A stretch of DNA of 64,000 nt from Phymatolithon calcareum (lineage: Eukaryota; Rhodophyta; Florideophyceae; Hapalidiales): the NCBI GenBank assembly GCA_977006965.1, contig OZ345357.1, positions 2,790,001 to 2,854,000 on the forward strand. The letters are read 5' to 3'. The translations under genes were made by a program, and so were the position numbers. Below the pieces are notes generated by a model that had not been told where the DNA came from, did not search any database, and saw only the letters and a list, made by a program, of their open reading frames with translations. Position 1 is the first letter of the stretch. Each line of letters begins with the position of its first letter. This document shows positions 1 through 10,397 of the stretch, one piece after another.

Positions 1-217
1 GCAGTCATTATTGCAACGCAGCGCCTTACTGCAGTTATTGCGTACTCATATTCCTGAATGCAGAGATGACAATGGAGCTGCGTGGCACTGTAAGGTCACC
101 TTGCTAAGATGAAACCCTTACGGTGCCACGAAGTCGGCAGAGGTCCACGCTAGTAGGGGTTTCCGCAACTCTTAATACGTACTACAGTAGCTGATCCGAG
201 GAGCCAAAAATACATAT

Positions 218-1048
218 GTGGAGATGATACAAGAAGGGAAAACTGCCTGTGAAAGCCTGCTGTGTGCTGAAGAGAACGGATCGCCTACTGAAAGTGCATC
301 AACTGCACCTCTGAGTATGGCTGATCATTTGATTAAGAAACGCAAGAAATCTACAGAGGTTCAATCGCGGTACATGGGATGTGATTTTATAGTGGGATCT
401 ATTGCCGAGGTTGAACGTTTATCGTCTATCGCCAAAAACAGTTTGACTGACAATCGCAAAGACACGACGCCTTGCTATGCCACGTGGCCATTCAAGATCA
501 TGCTCTCAGCTATATCCAATCTTCCCATTGCGTCTATTGTTTCTTTCTATCCGTTCTTCTTGTGCTGACATTCTTTTTCTTGCTACGGAATCAACTACTT
601 CACAATTCAGCTGCTATTCAGAGCTGTTACAGTAATGTGGATGCAGAGACTCAATTCCGTATCCTGGGTACCATTCCTCTTGGCATTACGCAAGCTCATG
701 TACCCATTCCGGGTAACATTCCATTTGGCACCCAGAGACTCATGTCCCCTGCATGTTACTCTTGCACATTGCGTAGTATTTTTCTTTCTAGTCTCTTATA
801 TAAGGAGCCAAATTTCTGCACCCTGCAATAAAGGACTCAAGGGAGTCCACTGTTTCACACTTGCTTCACACCACCTGCTGTGCATACTGCCCAATACGCC
901 TATCGTTTTTGAGTCCATAATCTTTCTCAAAGTGAATCAGGCATATTGGAACGGTCAGTCTGTCAAATTGGCTATGGCAAAGACGAAATCTGATAGAGTC
1001 CATCAAGTGCTGCAGGAAGATGAAGAGCACGCTGATCTCGAGGCTTAG
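218..1048 (+). pseudogene. hAT-type transposase, C-terminal fragment, interrupted
   Basis: The frame before the insert carries CDFIVGSIAEVERLSSIAKN and continues SLTDNRKDTTP. After the 424-bp insert plus one copy of its 5-bp target duplication are removed, it continues in the same frame with PIVFESIIFLKVNQAYW and ends at a TAG. This is the C-terminal dimerisation block of hAT transposases, of the type seen in oomycete-like hAT families (from memory). A related block lies on the minus strand near 32.4 kb. The DNA-binding and catalytic parts are not visible upstream, so this is a 5'-truncated relic. Seen: motif order and frame closure. Inferred: family assignment. Confidence 0.72.
472..895 (+). 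mobile_element. Solo-LTR-like insertion in the hAT fragment
   Basis: A 424-bp block sits between two copies of ACGCC (467-471 and 896-900). Removing it restores the hAT reading frame. Inside are a TATATAA box at 798-804 and an AATAAA at 827-832, an arrangement typical of an LTR promoter and poly(A) signal. The termini (TTGC... and ...CCAAT) are not the canonical TG/CA, so the exact ends may be off by a base or two. No internal gag-pol is present, hence solo LTR is the best reading. Confidence 0.6.
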
Positions 1049-1213
1049 TAGTACAGATATTGTTTCTCTTGTTGTAGGATCGCTTCTTATTGCTGTTGTT
1101 ATTGCCAGGCGTAGCTCGATTGCAATAAAATTTCGTTACAAGAAAGTGGACCGGTAAAACTGATCTATTGCCGAGCGAAGACCAATCTGTAACAGTGAAA
1201 TTGGTGCCACCCC

Positions 1214-1278
1214 TGTACAGGAGCAGTGATCGACTCAGGGACATAATATGTCCCCGAGTAGATCACTGCTCCTATACC
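1214..1278. repeat. Nested inverted repeat (hairpin)
   Basis: GGAGCAGTGATC at 1220-1231 is the exact reverse complement of 1261-1272. Between them GGGACATAATATGTCCC (1238-1254) forms a second, inner palindrome. The outer arms extend imperfectly on both sides (GTACAGGAGC against GCTCCTATAC). The two stems are stacked on one axis. It could be a small foldback element or a transcript hairpin. No coding is associated. Confidence 0.75.
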
Positions 1279-1937
1279 CGTCTCAGAAAAGGTTTGTAAT
1301 CTGATTTCCGGTATATACTCAGACCGTTGGAGCTGTGGGATTCGGTGCAATTGATCATCATCATTGTCGACCCCTGGAAATCACAAGATTGCCAATCTGG
1401 TGAAAGCGGAGATTAATTTCGCGCTGGAACAAGACGTTATAGTAGGCAATGTCTCGAGACTGACGTCCAAGACAGCAACGACCCATCCTACGAAGCTTTA
1501 CTGGATGACCCTATGGGTGTTACCACGCCAAAGCGAGTCGTATGTAATGGCTCTCTAAACGCAAACTTAACGAATGATGTCAAAAACTTTTATCGCTTTT
1601 GACATGAACACGTGGTTATGACTTTAAGGGCATCCCAAAGTACCACTAGTACCGTTGCTCGCTTGGTTGTGATTGGAGAAGAACAGCACCAGTTGGTGGC
1701 ATCCTCTTCTCGAGGTCAGGATAAAGACTGTTGAGGAAATCTCTCTTTTTCGTGTTTGGTAATGCCCAGTTCGGTTTTTTGGCCCAGTGTAAGATGCCCT
1801 CGAGAGAAGCATTTGCTTGTAGGACGACTCCAGTAAGCCCCAGTGTATTCATCTTTTGCGGAAACTTTCCCCAAGGAGACAGTTGTTTCCGTTTGTGGAC
1901 GGGGACTTGCGAAATTGTGCAGAGGGAGTGTGCTTTG

Positions 1938-1959
1938 AGCTATATATATATATATAGCT
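1938..1959. repeat. Palindromic (TA)n tract
   Basis: An uninterrupted TA run is flanked by AGC on the left and GCT on the right, so the whole tract is self-complementary. It is a simple-sequence microsatellite with no other associated signal. Confidence 0.8.
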
Positions 1960-2682
1960 AGATAAGCGAAGCTAGCTCTGATGACACGCACGGTTTAACA
2001 TTCGTAGTGTTAGCTGTTAATAATCATGCCGATCACCTAACCAACACTGTCTTCCTAACGCTAATAATCTTGAGCGTTTGAGAGAAAGTGCGAATACGAA
2101 ATCCATACGTTATGGGTATTGCGTGGCCTAGTAAGCTCTAAACTCACAATGTTTTGCGAGAATAGCAAACGGAATGTTTGTTCTGCGAGCGAGAGAAGTG
2201 AACCGTATCGACAGTTGGCAGAGGCAAGAAATCCTCCTCCAAATGTGCCAAATCGGTTTGTATACACGTTTGAGAATGGATAGATTATCTGTCCTAAGAA
2301 GATCTACAATTTCTTGGCTGATTTTCCATTATCTTACATACTTCGTTGGCTCCATTTCTGCCACAATATTGGCGAAGACAGTTTTAGAGCTACAATCAGG
2401 AAAACATTCAACAGTTATATGACGAGGAATTGTAGCCTGATTGTGGCAATACGGATTGAGGCGCAGAAACTGGAGGCGTCTCAAGTGCCTTCCCTGCCTC
2501 CTGGACTCAGCTTGTGAGGTTACTCTCCTCGCGGCAACCGAGGGAATTCTTGAAGAGCGCGGGTGTGGACGCTGCAGGTCCAGGAGCTCTTGCAACTTCA
2601 TTATAATTTGCCTCTTGTCGCGCCATGTTCACGCCACAGAATAGAGTAGCGCAAGAGCAGCGTTGCGAAGGCGCCCAGAATT

Positions 2683-3645
2683 ATGCCCCATCCTCTCTTG
2701 GATAGACTCCATAGGGTGGCAGATAAGTACGCACGAAAGACCACAAAATCCGGAAGTAGGCCGCAGACAGGTAGAAGCTTTATACCGTCACCGATGAGAA
2801 TCCTTCCGCCTGCCCCTCATGGCTCTACGATTGAAATCCGGAAGTGGGATGACCGAGATCGATTCGATTGGCACCTTGACGTTGTCGCGAAAGTCAACGA
2901 CCGACAGCGGATGCGCGTTTCCGTCGAATATATTGATGGTGAGCCCCGGGAGCCCGTCAGGCTCACAAACGAGCAGTGGGGACTCGTGGAACATGCACAA
3001 CCGATTGCCCCTTCCCGTACAGGATCTAGTGCCGACAGATTAGTCCGAGAGGCAAAAAGAATGGCGGAACAAGAGAAACTGGAACACGAACGCATCGGGG
3101 AAGAAGAGCTGACGAACGTAGTACACTTCAAATACCTTGGAGTTATGCAGTCCAGAGACGGAGACCCGCTGGTACCCGTAGTACATCGCTCTACACTGGC
3201 TTGGTCTCGTTTTAAATATTTAAAGGGGCTACTAACCGACGCCAAACTCGCGATGAAACTTCGACTCCGCCTCTTCGGCTGCTGCGTGGTATCCACTCTT
3301 CTCCACGGGTGTGAGTCCTGGATCATGACCAAACAAGTCAAAAGAAAACTGAATGCAACTGCGTCCAGAATGCAAGCCAAGATAACTGGTCGAACAGTCG
3401 AAAACGAGGCTCGAGAGCCCTCACTCGACGTCAGCCTGCGCGCCATAGTTCAGCGATGGAATTGGTTTGGACACATACTTCGCATGGACGAGAACCGCAC
3501 AGTCCGCCAAGTGTTACTCCAATGCGTCAAAACAACCCCGGAATCACTTTTCTGCGACGTGCGTAACCTAAACGTACAAACAGCTCTACATATTGCAATG
3601 GATAGAATAGAAAGGAGAAAACTTAGACCCTCGAAGAGCTGCTAA
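2683..3645 (+). pseudogene. 5'-truncated LINE reverse transcriptase C-terminus with an SH3-like stretch
   Basis: The 320-codon ORF ends with a familiar non-LTR RT tail: VVHFKYLGVMQSRDGD, then STLLHGCESWIMTKQ, then RWNWFGHILRMDENRTVRQVLLQ and TPESLF. These are the thumb/connection motifs after the FADD active site, which is itself absent, so the copy is 5' truncated. Residues of about 46-105 (IEIRKWDDRDRFDWHL..., VSVEYIDGEPREPV, NEQWGLVE) do not belong to the RT. They resemble a small beta-barrel of the Tudor/SH3 type (WxxxxW...V.Y.DG pattern). The ORF is intact to its stop. The ATG is only the first in frame. Seen: motifs. Inferred: barrel fold. Confidence 0.72.
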
Positions 3646-3983
3646 CCTCACTTGAGGGAATTGTAGATTACAATACAAAGAAGCTTTATAATGGTTGTAG
3701 GCCGGGAGTCCGAAATGCTGACTTTGAGGAATGAAGTACACGTCCTCCTCTACCTGGAAAAGACGTTTCTCCATGCACGACTATCGAAGCCATCCTAAAT
3801 CCTGCTGTCACAAGCTTTCCAACGCGCTGCTCACGCTAGCGTATCAGACCTCTTCTTATTACAACCAGAGTGCAGTTCCTCGTTTCTATTTTTACAGACA
3901 AACTCGATGCGCATTATAGTAAAGTCTTGACTCCTCTCAGTTTGACTTCAGACCATGAATTGAGACAGCACCACAGAAAAGAA

Positions 3984-4935
3984 TTGAGGAAATTCGCTAC
4001 ATGGACCGGAAAAGGTGGCAAAATTCACTAAATCGGCACCCCTTGCAAAAGCTACTACTCGTTATGATACATAGAGCACTCTATAAAAATAAACTTGTCA
4101 AGAAAAGTATAATTTATTTCGTGCGCTGCTCTATATGCTTTAGCTCCTCGTCGCAAGTAGAATCTCCCTCATCGCAGGCGGTGAGGTCCATTATCATGGA
4201 CTGAGCCGCTTTGTTGATGTCGCGCTGTTGTACTGCGACCAGGTACGAGCGCAGTACTCCGATTTGCGCCAGGTGGTGGACGTCCGTGCCCTGCTTCGAA
4301 GCCACTATGCTGTGCGCTTGTGTTGGCTTTAACGATATACCGCATGGTTTGCGGACCATCTCCGTTGGCTGGGCGGCGTTTCCGCTGACTCGGCCTTTTG
4401 CGGGGATAAAATCCGTCATATTGGGCGCCCGCCGCGCGAGTATTTTCGTACTGAACTGGCGCAACCTGGAGGAGCCGCCAACGCAGCTGTGTTCTGAAAA
4501 CGTGATGATTCTAACGCCGTCGACGATCGGCAGCGCACGGACGTTCACACGGAAGGCACAAGCTGTGCGCTAGCTACAGATTAGCGCCACATGCTGCCAC
4601 GAGATGTGCCTTGCCAATAGACGTGTTGTGGGCGATTACGAGGTTGACAACGTCGTCAAAGTTTGCTCCAAGTTAGTCGCCCACCCTTAGCACGAGCTCC
4701 TTCTTCTCCATGACTTCAGGCGGCTTAACAGTCGAATTCGACGAGGTGCAGAGTGCCTTGCGTAGTGAAAGCGTCTATCTACGTTTTACTGTCCTCATTA
4801 TTGCTCATGTACTGGCGTCTTGGGTTTGTATCTAGGGTTAGCTAGCTCATATCATAGCGCGTAGTAGTTTTTGCAAGGGGTGTCGATTTAGCGAATTTTG
4901 CCACCTTTTTCGGTACATGTAGCGAATTTCCTCAA
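3984..4935 (-). mobile_element. DNA element with long terminal inverted repeats
   Basis: The left end (TTGAGGAAATTCGCTACATG) and the reverse complement of the right end match for about 85 bp with scattered mismatches, covering 3984-4070 and 4850-4935. The arms carry GGTGGCAAAATTC, CACCCCTTGCAAAA and CTACTAC in the same order. Long arms of this kind suggest a Mutator-like or foldback element. No clear TSD is visible (flanks AAAGAA and AAATAA). It carries one minus-strand ORF. Confidence 0.75.
4114..4548 (-). CDS. Unrecognised 144-codon ORF inside the long-TIR element
   Basis: This is the only sizeable open frame within the element. It begins MNVRALPIVDGVRIITFSEH and ends with an acidic stretch, DLTACDEGDSTCDEELKHIE. 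I recognise no transposase motif. It is too short for a full MULE transposase and could be a passenger segment, the end of a truncated transposase, or chance. Its minus-strand stop sits about 45 bp inside the left arm. Confidence 0.35.
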   Translation of the reverse strand: MNVRALPIVDGVRIITFSEHSCVGGSSRLRQFSTKILARRAPNMTDFIPAKGRVSGNAAQPTEMVRKPCGISLKPTQAHSIVASKQGTDVHHLAQIGVLRSYLVAVQQRDINKAAQSMIMDLTACDEGDSTCDEELKHIEQRTK

Positions 4936-6510
4936 AAATAAATCCATCCCTAACGCACAACCGTGGGGTTTGAGGGACAAGATCCCCTTGTAAGTGAACA
5001 GTCAATGTGCTATCGTTGTCAAGGAAGCCATATACCTATCAATGTTCAACAGTTGTTGAAGACTTGGCACTTGGCCTAGAGATATGTTCTCTCATTATAG
5101 AAGTCGACAACCTTTATTTTTAAATAGCACCCGAGAACAGACGCCGGCTTTGACAGAAGGAAGCGAATCCTCCACTCACTAGGATGGTGCCCCGCAGTGC
5201 AGGAATCTCATATTCTTCACGATTTAATCTACTTCATTTGACGGGGTTGACGTGGCGTAATATACATCAAGGGAGTCAATAGTGGTGCAGATTTAAAGTA
5301 CGTCATTACACCGACTATGACGGTACGTGACAAAGCGGCAGCGCTGATGCTGGAGCTAAGAGAAAGAGTTGCGCAGAGATGGAACGGGATGAAGATGTGC
5401 TGCTTGTGAATCATTAGAGATCTTCATGTACCAACAAAGAGTGTCGTTTATATTGAGGAATGATCCACGGAAGACCCTCGAAGACTGGCACAGCCCCCAG
5501 CGCACTAATCGCACGTGCTCCGCGCCTGACTGAATTATGCATGACAGGCGAAAGTTCTCCTTCGGCGAAGATGATGACTGCCTCAAAACGCACGTACGTG
5601 CACAGTATGGCGAGTGAGAAGGAGAATACGCTACCCACTACGAGTGTGTGGATGTATGATAGAATCTATCGCCATTCTGTCCTCATAATTTGGCTTGACT
5701 CACAGATCTGCGGAGAGGGCAGCGCTGGGGCGACGTGACGCAATGGGAAACATACTAGTCGTTGAAAAAGTCGGTCGAGTGAATAGGATCACTTGATGCA
5801 TTGCGTGTACGGTACTTCCCTGGATCTACGTGCACAGTGAGTGCACTGGCTGAAATTATGTACAGGTGGAGTTCTGAACCGGTTGGCTAATATTTAATTT
5901 CACACCAGGTCTGATTCACGCTGCCATTGAAAAGCGCGTGTTTCAAAAAGTTATTACGGTAAGAGTACATTTGGTTTTAAAACCGAGGGTACTCCAATTG
6001 GTAGAGCGGTAGAGCTGTATAGGTCTTCCCCCCGTTTCGTGCCTTTCGTCCCGAATGATTGTCAATCGTATTAATTTTGGGCTTGAGTTGATGAAGCAGA
6101 GATATTTCTTGACTCGTCATGAATCTGATCCACTCACATGTGCCTTCCTCTCCTCACTAAGGACACCGGTTACATACACTTAGAAGTGTTTTAGCACTGT
6201 CTAGTAACGTCTTATGGCAACCTTCTCTGTGTGCACAGTCAAGTGATCGCTCTGCCTAAACTAACGATGCTCATGTACGTACACTCCGTCTATGAGATTG
6301 CTCTAAGGAGATTATTGTGCGCTGACTTTCTTCTTTCTACATCTACGAGTTCCGCTGTCAACTAAGACATTGAAGTGTTTTGAGACATATAAAAGTGGAC
6401 TATGTAGCCTGTCGAGGGGCTCTTCACCTTTTGCGACAAACAACGATCACTACAATTTGGAATGCCATTTTCAAAATCGATTCAAATTTCCTACTCTTTC
6501 GAAACTACAA
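4936..6510. other. Non-coding stretch between the TIR element and the zinc-finger gene
   Basis: Only short overlapping open frames occur, with no recognisable motif. At 5990-6030 a sequence resembling a tRNA A-box (AATTGGTAGAGCGG) lacks a matching B-box. I see no other structured feature. Confidence 0.5.
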
Positions 6511-7319
6511 ATGGCACCCAAGAAAGATCCTAAGCTTGACATCTCTTTTCTCCTTAACCAGAAGAGCAGCACAAATGCTAATCCGAAGACGCAATCAGGT
6601 GCCGGTCCTTCTCGGAAGGGAGGCTCTTTATCTGCTGCACACGGCTCGCAAGGGATACACTCGTGCGACAAGTGTGCCAGTGTTTTTCTCAATGATAGCG
6701 ATCTCAGGAATCACAAACGGTGCGAAGAGCTTGTGTTCAACCCTTGCAGAACCCCATTGCAGATTGATTTTCTGTTCTCCTAACGTGTGCCTTGTACGCT
6801 CTCTATTGCCCTTTGTTGTTCTACACCTCCGGCAGGGCACTTCATGAACATCCAAAAGCATTTCCGTGCGACATATGCCACAAAACGTTTGGGGAAAAGA
6901 GTAAGTGGCCATACGTTATTGCTCACCGGCACAATGGGATACTTCTGAGACCTAACAGTCGGCGTACGCCTGTGTTGTGATTTTCCAGGTAATCTCACCA
7001 GACATCGCCGTTCTGTACATTTCAATGAGCGTCGGTTCGTATGTCAGCACTGCCACAAGGCTTTCGCATTTAAGGATGGCCTTGTTCGCCATGTCAATGT
7101 AAGTAGAAAGCAATCAGTTCTACGCATGTACTTCATGAAACGGTTTCTAACGAGGACGACTCCCCTTTACAGCTTGTCCACCTCAATCTGAAACCATTCG
7201 TCTGCAGTCTGTGTGCGAAAGGATTCAAGCAGGTCTCTCAGCTTAGAATGCACGAGGCTTGTTGCCAAGGAACGACGCCAGGTGCTCGGTCCTCGAAATC
7301 TCCTCCTGCTAAACGCTGA
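6511..7319 (+). CDS. C2H2 zinc-finger protein, four exons
   Basis: The spliced gene is join(6511..6719, 6836..6900, 6989..7098, 7173..7319), 176 residues. Introns begin GTGCGA, GTAAGT and GTAAGT, end in AG, and are 116, 88 and 74 nt. The frame closes exactly at every junction. Each of the first three fingers is split just before or inside its HxxxxH end and is rebuilt by splicing: CDKC...HKRALH, CDIC...HRRSVH and CQHC...HVNLVH. The fourth is CSLC...HEACC, a C2HC variant. Linkers (EHPKAFPC, NERRFVC, NLKPFVC) resemble TGEKPF. The N-terminus has a Lys-rich start (MAPKKDPK) and an LDISFLLN motif. The protein is a probable nuclear DNA-binding factor. An AATAAA lies at about 7456. This is one of the best-supported host genes here; whether it is expressed cannot be seen. 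Confidence 0.82.
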
Positions 7320-8870
7320 GTACCAAATAATGGGATCCATCCGTGCAGTACATGGTTTCTTGATGTATATAATCATCAGCACTAATTTCTCTATCACTCT
7401 AGTAGGTGCACGGACCACCATCATGATTAAGACGATTTGTTTCAATAGACATCAAAAATAAAAGCAGTCTAGAGTGACGATTCTTGAGCTCAAAATTCGA
7501 AAAGAGTCGTTGCGTGCACGCCTGCCCCGGCAAGGAGCGGGGAGAGAGCAGAACGTATAGAAACGCGCTGTTGATGGAAGTTTTGCATGGTTGAGCTCTT
7601 GTTCCACGATTGGGTAGCACACCGGTGTGTGCGGTAGACGTGAGCAGGGTTTGGACCGTCTTCTGAACTGATTCGACGAAGCTGTACTTCATATTGTAAC
7701 GCAGCTTTTGCATCAACTGTGTCGTTGAGTATCCAGGAACTGAACGTCTGGTTCCTGACCTTAATAAGGCGACGGCAGATGCCGGACATCCATACAACTT
7801 GATTATGCAGAAACTCTAGGAAGGATGTAGTGCTTTTGGCAAGATGTCTTACAGCTCGCTTGGCCAGAAACTCCGATGGGACGTAGTGACTTCAGCAACG
7901 TGCGCTAACTCTGCTGGGTCAGAATGTAGTAACTTCGGCAGGAGTGGTCCAGTCCAATGATACGCAGTGCATGGTTGCTCGGCAGTGTGAATGCGTCGCT
8001 GACTTTCGTAGGAAGAGTAAGTTCCTTGGGGCTGAGTGGTTGGTAAAGTTGATAGTGGTGACTTCCTCGAGAAAGACTTCAGTCACCGCTTAAGTAGTCT
8101 CTACATCCGTCAATCTACTTCTGACTGTCTGTCTATATTCTCTCGATGTATCGGAAGTGTTAGCGCGCGACGCAATGTGTTTCACATGCTTCGTAATCCG
8201 CACCAGTATAATTTCTTGGCTCACAGTCGGTCGACATTGCTAACAACCAGCGGTACTTCCATTCGACTGTCGGTCCCCAACGGATTGACAAACTCGTTGT
8301 CGGTGGTGAACGAGAAACTGAGTTATCCACTGAGGTCTTGACTTTTCCCCTATGATGAGGAAATATTTCTGTGATGTCGGAGAGTCCTCGTCGAGGGAAC
8401 CGCTCAGATGCTGATGCATAGCCCTGGTGAAATGTACCAAAAAACAACCTTGACCGTGTGTTCAATAAAGAAGGTTTTTCTGTAATTCGTAGAATGGTAG
8501 TGCGTTGTCCCTCAACAAAGTAGGAGGTCAGTGACTACTTCAGCAGTGTGGCAGACACGCGGGATGCCTGTTGAATTCAGGCAGGTCATCCTGGACTGTC
8601 TGTAAATGTGACCAGCTACTTCTAAACGTAAAGGTGTAGAATCTGAGAGTCACAGAGGAGAAACTAATTCTCCGAGGAGCAAACAGCGATCGCCGACGTT
8701 CTGGCGAGGCATCGAGCTCGCCCCAAAACGTACTGCCAACTCCGAGTGTCATCCCCCCCCCCCCCCCCCAACTCTTTACTTCCACCATTTCCATCTACTT
8801 ATACCCCAGCGTAATTGTTCATTTTATTGAGGTGCCCGGTGCCCCCTTGACGGAGTAAGTTGACAACCTT
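7320..8870. other. Anonymous stretch with weak repeats
   Basis: Minus-strand ORFs of 99-132 codons at 7399-7797 have no recognisable motif. Three imperfect repeats of a GATGTAGTGCTTTTGGCAAG-like unit occur near 7823, 7878 and 7923, with a weaker one near 8523. A 17-base cytosine run lies at 8753-8769. Confidence 0.4.
8753..8769. repeat. Poly(C) homopolymer
   Basis: Seventeen consecutive cytosines. On the minus strand the run is read as GGGGGG codons in an ORF, which is chance. The length is likely to be unstable and prone to sequencing error. Confidence 0.9.
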
Positions 8871-8889
8871 CCATTCTGGAGGGTTTCTA

Positions 8890-9090
8890 GATGCGTTAAA
8901 AGTGGCATAGTCAGCAAAACTTCAAAACCTACCTCTGGTCTCACAGAAGAGATCTCGAGGGGAAAAACATATCGCTTCTATTACCACGCAGAGTATACCG
9001 TCACTTGACGAGCGACGGTACGCAGATGGGAGTTTGCGACGTCCCGAGTCGTTTCTGCGCCGAGGCGCTATCGGCGAGTTTAACGACTTC
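8890..9090 (-). repeat. Dispersed GC-rich non-LTR repeat, copy 1
   Basis: Shares ATAGTCAGCAAAA, AAACCTACCTCTG, GATCTCGAGGGG, ACCACGCAGAG and a GACGTCC-containing end with the 419-bp insertion at 11.4 kb, in the same order. Limits are approximate. Orientation is taken from the better-defined copy. No flanking duplication is visible here. Confidence 0.5.
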
Positions 9091-10397
9091 CCTTATACCC
9101 CAGCAGATCTCCTCGTGGTGTGCCCGCTCCTCGTTTGAGCCACAGACATGTACGTTATAAACCACATCTACATCCACAAGTGCGCTCATCTCAATGGTCG
9201 AAAATATATCAAATGGTGGACTAATATTCCACCTAGGTCTCCGGCCTATCTCTGCTTAGGCCACCTACAGGTCGAGTTCCGATAATTGCAAATCATACTC
9301 AACAACAACAAAAGGGACTTGAAATATTTTCGTTAGGCGACGTGCTAAAGTAAAGGATCATCGCCGAGTTCGTTACTCAAAGACGCGGGCGGCGCCACAT
9401 TTGCAAGGGTATTGGGACCAGAACTTGTAAAAAAACCGTCCATCTTATTATATTCGAGTGCTCACACGCCTCACATACAGGCATGGATGAAAACGCAAAC
9501 TTCGTGTAGACTTAGATGCACTCTGACGAAACTGTTCCGCACTGTGAACGCCCCGAACAGTCTCGGCACTAACACCCTACGCAATGCACCAATAGAATTG
9601 TTCTAGTTCATGCGTTTCATTTAGCTTGCGCAGTAAGCTGAAGCACGCATTCCAACATGGCACAGATTTCACCTGAAGTGCTTCAAGTCAGTTCATAGTG
9701 GTATGGTCTACCTCATTCTCTCTGCAACCAGAAGGCCGATTTCCGGGAGAGGACTCTCGAGGAACAGATAGCGAAATTCTCATAAATAAGCCGGCAGTGG
9801 CAGTGAATTGTACTTTTTTCCCACTATGGTGGTGTCTATTTGACGGACCCCCCTCAATTGAGAAGCGATTTCAAAGCTCGAAAAGATCTATAAAGCGAAT
9901 GCGAAACAGCTCGCTCACGCCATATTCGTAAAGCCGGGCTTATCTTCTGTTCGAGCAGTATCCCGCTTCTTTATTCGCTAGCAACGAAAATAGGGAAAAA
10001 ATTGCGCCTCACTTGAGGGATCATTTCCGTCGGACACTAGAAGGTATGACTCTTGAATGGTCCTAAGTTTCAGTCACCGGGGTCTGGTACCAGGCCTCTG
10101 GACGTTTTGTCCTTGTTCTCCGCAAATTGATTTTCAGGCTCAATGATTTGTGCTTTTATTACTACTAAAAGAAAATTCTAAATCTGATGTAGAACACGGA
10201 TCGGCCGCGAACGAGCTATGTGTGTGACAATGATAGACAAATCACAAAGGTGTCGAGGTCCGTAAAACTCCAGTGCAAGATTGGATGTGGTCGGGACGAA
10301 CACCTATGTGGTCGGCGAACTCTAGCGCGAGGCTACCAGTGCGACTTGTTTTATGGAAACGAAACAAACGTAGCTCTTCTGCACTGCGCCAATTACA
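9091..10397. other. Anonymous stretch upstream of LINE C
   Basis: No convincing gene. At about 9845-9920 a CCCTCAATTGAG...AAAGCTC...AATGCGAAACAGC segment is related to 55.2 kb, so it is part of another dispersed repeat of unknown type. LINE C may begin somewhere in the last few hundred bases, where traces of endonuclease-like coding are too decayed to place. Confidence 0.35.

Noticed and set aside
2817-3446. 209-codon minus-strand ORF
   Set aside because: It lies opposite the LINE RT fragment whose motifs are clear. It is Ser/Cys/Arg-rich and shadow-like.
5985-6060. tRNA-like A-box AATTGGTAGAGCGG
   Set aside because: No GGTTCGANTCC follows and no cloverleaf can be drawn.
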